From: Spirosomataceae bacterium TFI 002 | GTDB taxonomy: Bacteria > Bacteroidota > Bacteroidia > Cytophagales > Spirosomataceae | Direction of reading: 5' to 3' | Length of the DNA: 64,000 nt | Assembly (NCBI GenBank): GCA_900230115.1 | Contig: LT907983.1 | Coordinates: 3,363,001 to 3,427,000 of the forward strand | In this document: positions 61,357 to 64,000 of the stretch, one piece after another | Layout: each line of letters starts with the position of its first letter | Position numbering within the stretch: the first letter of the stretch is position 1 | Notes under the pieces: generated by a model | Databases searched by the model: none | What the model saw: only the letters and a program-made list of their open reading frames with translations | Told to the model about the DNA's origin: nothing | Position numbers and translations under genes: made by a program

Positions 61357-61839
61357 ATGAAAAAATATTTAGCACTGTTTCTGCTTTTCGCTGTTTTGTC
61401 AAGCTGCACAACAAACTATTATGTAGTAAGACATGCTGAAAAGGCTAGTGAACCTAAAAAAGACCCTCGATTAACTGATAGGGGTGAACAGAGAGCTGAG
61501 AATTTGGTGTCTGTTTTGAGAAAGAAAAAGATTGAGAAAGTATACTCAAGTAATTTTAAGCGTACCATGGAAACCGTAATGCCAACTGCGGAATCCAAGT
61601 TTTTGGAAGTAGAAAGCTACGATCCAAGTAATCAAACTGCATTTATAGAAAAACTAAAGGCAGAGAAAAAAAATGCCTTAATAGCAGGACATAGCAATAC
61701 CATACGTTACATTATCAATGGATTGTATGAACAAGAAATACTTCCAAAGGACCTAGACGACATGGAATATGGCGATGTGTTTATTATTAAAAGGGCTAAA
61801 AATGGCAAGCCAAAAAGTTACACGAAAATTAAATTCTAA
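61357..61839 (+). CDS. Histidine phosphatase family lipoprotein
   Basis: I chose ATG at 61357, which gives a lipoprotein signal (MKKYLALFLLFAVLSSC). The in-frame ATG at 61345 is closer to the promoter and adds four residues. The 160-residue product has the histidine phosphatase signature VVRHAEKAS with the nucleophile His, TDRGEQRAENL, and the second His in LIAGHSNTIRYI. It would remove phosphate from a periplasmic or surface substrate of unknown kind. The following rhodanese gene starts two bases after the stop. Confidence 0.87.
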   Translation: MKKYLALFLLFAVLSSCTTNYYVVRHAEKASEPKKDPRLTDRGEQRAENLVSVLRKKKIEKVYSSNFKRTMETVMPTAESKFLEVESYDPSNQTAFIEKLKAEKKNALIAGHSNTIRYIINGLYEQEILPKDLDDMEYGDVFIIKRAKNGKPKSYTKIKF

Positions 61840-61841
61840 AT

Positions 61842-62741
61842 ATGATTCCCTTTAAAAAGTGGTTAATCTTTGTTTTAACTATTTCAATAAATAATGCTTG
61901 TATGAATAAAATGGAAGGTCCAATGGTGAGTGCTGAGTGGTTAGCCGAAAATATTAATACCGAAAACTTGGTAATAGTTGAGTCTAAATTAAAGCCGATT
62001 GGAGCTACTGATGATTGGGAAAGCGGAAGTAAGATTCCAGGAGCGGTACAAATGGACATTAATGCAGATTTTAGCGATTTAACTACGGATTTGCCTCACA
62101 TGCTACCGAGCGAAAATGAGTTTGAGCAAGCAGCACAGAAACTTGGTATTTCTAATAATTCAACTGTTGTTATATATGACCAAGTGGGCGTATATTCTAG
62201 TCCTCGAGCTTGGTGGATGTTGAGAGCAATGGGCCATGATAAAGTCTATATCTTGGATGGTGGCATTCATGCATGGAAAGAGGAGGTAAATGAAACTGTT
62301 CCTGCGAAGTGGGAATTAGGAGCGAAAGGTAATTTCAAAGCAAAAAGAAACGAAAGCTTAATATACGACTCTGCCAAAATGTTGGGTATAGTTGGCGATG
62401 ATAAGGTATCTATTTGGGATGCTAGATCTCAAGGAAGGTTTGACGGGACATCACCTGAACCTAGGCCAGGTTTGCGTGGTGGTCATATTCCAGGATCACA
62501 GTGTCTTCCATTTCAAGAAGTGCAGGCGGGCTATAAAATGAAATCAAAAGAAGAATTGAACGCTATTTTTGCTGCACCTGAGTTAAAGGATAAATCCCTA
62601 GTTATGACTTGTGGCTCTGGAGTAACGGCTTCTATTATTGCCTTAGCTGCAGAAATAGCTGGCCATGAAAATGTTGCTGTTTATGATGGTAGCTGGGCAG
62701 AGTGGGGGATGCCAAGTGAATTGCCCGTTGAGAAGAAATAG
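61842..62741 (+). CDS. Exported sulfurtransferase with two rhodanese domains
   Basis: The 299-residue protein begins with a hydrophobic export signal (MIPFKKWLIFVLTISINNAC) whose cysteine could be a lipidation site, though the lipobox is unusual. Two rhodanese domains follow, about residues 28-150 and 165-295. The active-site loop is TCGSGVTAS, with C257 in the second domain. The first domain keeps the fold but lacks a catalytic cysteine. It resembles thiosulfate or 3-mercaptopyruvate sulfurtransferases (SseA type). It is directly after the histidine phosphatase gene and 74 bases before a molybdenum hydroxylase operon. Confidence 0.87.
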   Translation: MIPFKKWLIFVLTISINNACMNKMEGPMVSAEWLAENINTENLVIVESKLKPIGATDDWESGSKIPGAVQMDINADFSDLTTDLPHMLPSENEFEQAAQKLGISNNSTVVIYDQVGVYSSPRAWWMLRAMGHDKVYILDGGIHAWKEEVNETVPAKWELGAKGNFKAKRNESLIYDSAKMLGIVGDDKVSIWDARSQGRFDGTSPEPRPGLRGGHIPGSQCLPFQEVQAGYKMKSKEELNAIFAAPELKDKSLVMTCGSGVTASIIALAAEIAGHENVAVYDGSWAEWGMPSELPVEKK

Positions 62742-62782
62742 AAAAGTAATGATTGATTTGAATCGAACAATCAAAAACTTTT
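62742..62782 (+). terminator. Hairpin after the rhodanese gene
   Basis: Nested inverted repeats, AAAAGT/ACTTTT outside and TTGATT/AATCAA inside, flank a ten-base loop. Only a short T-run follows, so termination may be partial. Confidence 0.35.
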
Positions 62783-62815
62783 CTGAGTTAAAATAAATAC
62801 GATAACCCGAAAGAA

Positions 62816-63289
62816 ATGACCCAATTAACCATCAATGGAAAACCACATGACATTAATGTGGACGAAAGTACCCCTTTGCTTTGGGTCATTAGAGAAACAG
62901 TTGGGCTCACAGGAACCAAATTTGGCTGCGGAATGGCACAATGCGGTGCATGTATTATTCACCTTAATGGAGCACCAATAAGGTCGTGCGTAACACCCTT
63001 AAGTGCTGCCGCCAATCAAGAAATTACGACTATAGAAGGCTTAAGCACTGAAATGAATGCCATTCAAAATGCATGGATAGAGGAGCAAGTTCCTCAGTGC
63101 GGGTATTGTCAGTCTGGGCAAATAATGTCGGCAACGGCATTGCTGAAAGAGAATCCAAATCCTACAGATGATGATATAGCCAATGCCATGAATGGAAATA
63201 TATGTAGGTGTGGCATGTACGGCAGAATAAAAAAAGGAATACTAAGAGCTGCCGATAGTTTAAAAACAGCTAAATCCGATACAGTATGA
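62816..63289 (+). CDS. (2Fe-2S)-binding subunit of a molybdenum hydroxylase (IorA-like)
   Basis: The 157-residue protein has two Fe-S domains. A plant-ferredoxin-type cluster is bound by CGMAQCGAC and RSC in the first half. A helical [2Fe-2S] domain is bound by QCGYCQSGQIM and ICRCGMYGRI in the second. This is the small subunit of the xanthine-oxidase family, in the two-subunit layout of isoquinoline 1-oxidoreductase. It passes electrons from the Mo site to an acceptor. Its stop overlaps the ATG of the large subunit by ATGA. Confidence 0.94.
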   Translation: MTQLTINGKPHDINVDESTPLLWVIRETVGLTGTKFGCGMAQCGACIIHLNGAPIRSCVTPLSAAANQEITTIEGLSTEMNAIQNAWIEEQVPQCGYCQSGQIMSATALLKENPNPTDDDIANAMNGNICRCGMYGRIKKGILRAADSLKTAKSDTV

Positions 63290-64000
63290 AAAAATGGACA
63301 AGAAGAGCCTTTATCGGTACAGGAGTTTTAGTTGGAGGTGCGGCTATTTTTGGTGTTGCAATTCGTCCGGGAAATAGAGCAAGTAAGGTATCAGGTCTTT
63401 TGGTAAAAAATGGTGAAACACTTATTAATTTATGGATAAAAATAGGGGCTGATAATATTGTCACAGCCTATATACCGCATGCCGAAATGGGGCAAGGCGT
63501 ACATACATCGCTGGCAATGATGCTCGCCGACGAACTAGATGCTGATTGGTCAAAAGTTAAAATTGAAGAAGCTCCATCTCATAAGGAATATGCAACAGGA
63601 GGGGTGATCAGAGGTTTTGTAGGTGGAGATAAAGAGTATTCAGCTTTGATGCAAGAAACCATGAATGGTATTTTTAATACCATCGGTAAGGTAATGAACA
63701 TGGAGCTTACTGGTGGAAGCTCTTCAGTCAGGTTTACTGGTAAGTTTGTGATGAGGGTGGTAGGTGCAGCAGCCAAAGAAATGATTAAAAAGGCCGCCGC
63801 TCTAGAATGGAAAGTACCTATGTCGGAAATTGTAACCGTCAATAGTATGGTGAGCCACCCAGCATCTGAGAAGTTGGAGACATATGCGTATTTTGCTCCT
63901 AAAGCCGCTGAGCTAAAAATGCCCGTTCAGCCCAAATTAAAGAGTATTGCGGATTTTAAAATCATGGGTACTTCCCCACAGAGAAATGACATCCCTGCAA
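63286..64000 (+). CDS. Molybdopterin-binding subunit of a xanthine-oxidase-family enzyme (IorB-like), partial
   Basis: The frame is open from ATG at 63286 to the right edge (238 codons). The N-terminus (MKKWTRRAFIGTGVLVGGAA) is a twin-arginine signal, so the folded Mo protein is exported to the periplasm. After it, IPHAEMGQGVHTSLAMMLAD marks the IorB-type large subunit, where the conserved GQG loop contacts the cofactor. The rest of the protein, including the catalytic Glu, is outside the window. The substrate is unknown; aldehydes and N-heterocycles are usual for the group. Confidence 0.92.
   Translation, partial: MKKWTRRAFIGTGVLVGGAAIFGVAIRPGNRASKVSGLLVKNGETLINLWIKIGADNIVTAYIPHAEMGQGVHTSLAMMLADELDADWSKVKIEEAPSHKEYATGGVIRGFVGGDKEYSALMQETMNGIFNTIGKVMNMELTGGSSSVRFTGKFVMRVVGAAAKEMIKKAAALEWKVPMSEIVTVNSMVSHPASEKLETYAYFAPKAAELKMPVQPKLKSIADFKIMGTSPQRNDIPA

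Noticed and set aside
1-64000. tRNA, rRNA, CRISPR arrays, insertion sequences, phage genes or attachment sites.
   Set aside because: I read for tRNA T-arms, repeated spacers, transposase motifs and long terminal repeats and saw none. A tRNAscan, Infernal and ISfinder search could still find weak cases.

Overview
The window is an AT-rich chromosomal stretch of a Bacteroidota bacterium, most likely from the order Cytophagales. The evidence is three SusC/SusD outer-membrane pairs, a C25 peptidase with a type IX secretion (T9SS) C-terminal sorting domain, many lipoproteins, ECF sigma factors next to anti-sigma-like proteins, and the Bacteroidota-type -7 promoter motif TAnnTTTG before several genes. 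I cannot resolve family or genus. I saw no tRNA, rRNA, CRISPR array, insertion sequence, phage or integrative element. Start codons include GTG and TTG. Many genes are coupled by ATGA or TAATG overlaps. | Layout. 1-6582: an ECF sigma factor with a downstream membrane protein (cut by the window edge), a 58-residue membrane protein missed by length cut-offs, an outer-membrane protein, a DUF2853 protein, yidD, a fused phosphoserine phosphatase/phosphoglycerate dehydrogenase, and a second ECF sigma factor with a zinc-type anti-sigma partner. 6697-8626: gmk, nadD and convergent coaX. 8769-14677: a lipid and translation cluster (DUF177-rpmF-plsX-fabH-OMP-efp-accB-accC) closed by a strong terminator. 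14742-20286: a PorU-like C25 peptidase on the plus strand, then on the minus strand an asparagine-synthetase-like gene with a non-standard start and an overlapping lipoprotein. | 20584-29571: a first SusC/SusD pair, a PcrA/UvrD helicase, a DinB protein and a NhaD antiporter. 29807-49973 is the main accessory region: a second SusC/SusD pair, a lipoprotein with about 14 calcium-type FG-GAP/VCBS motifs and an ASPIC/UnbV domain, a DUF5107-TPR protein, a third SusC/SusD pair followed by two IPT/TIG surface glycan-binding lipoproteins, and a FucP/GluP-like sugar transporter. It looks like a glycan-uptake locus, but it has no recognisable glycoside hydrolase, polysaccharide lyase or regulator. The DUF5107-TPR and VCBS-ASPIC proteins are therefore the most interesting unknowns here. 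| 50319-64000: mostly housekeeping and small envelope genes: an NTF2-like lipoprotein, a Gre-like protein coupled to proA, aspS, plsC, an acyl-ACP desaturase, an unknown secreted protein, VanZ, a YiiX-type hydrolase, an IscA-type Fe-S protein, two convergent PspC genes, an SMP-30 lactonase-like protein coupled to an unknown gene, a histidine-phosphatase lipoprotein, an exported rhodanese, and the start of a Tat-exported molybdenum hydroxylase (IorA/IorB-like) that runs off the right edge.
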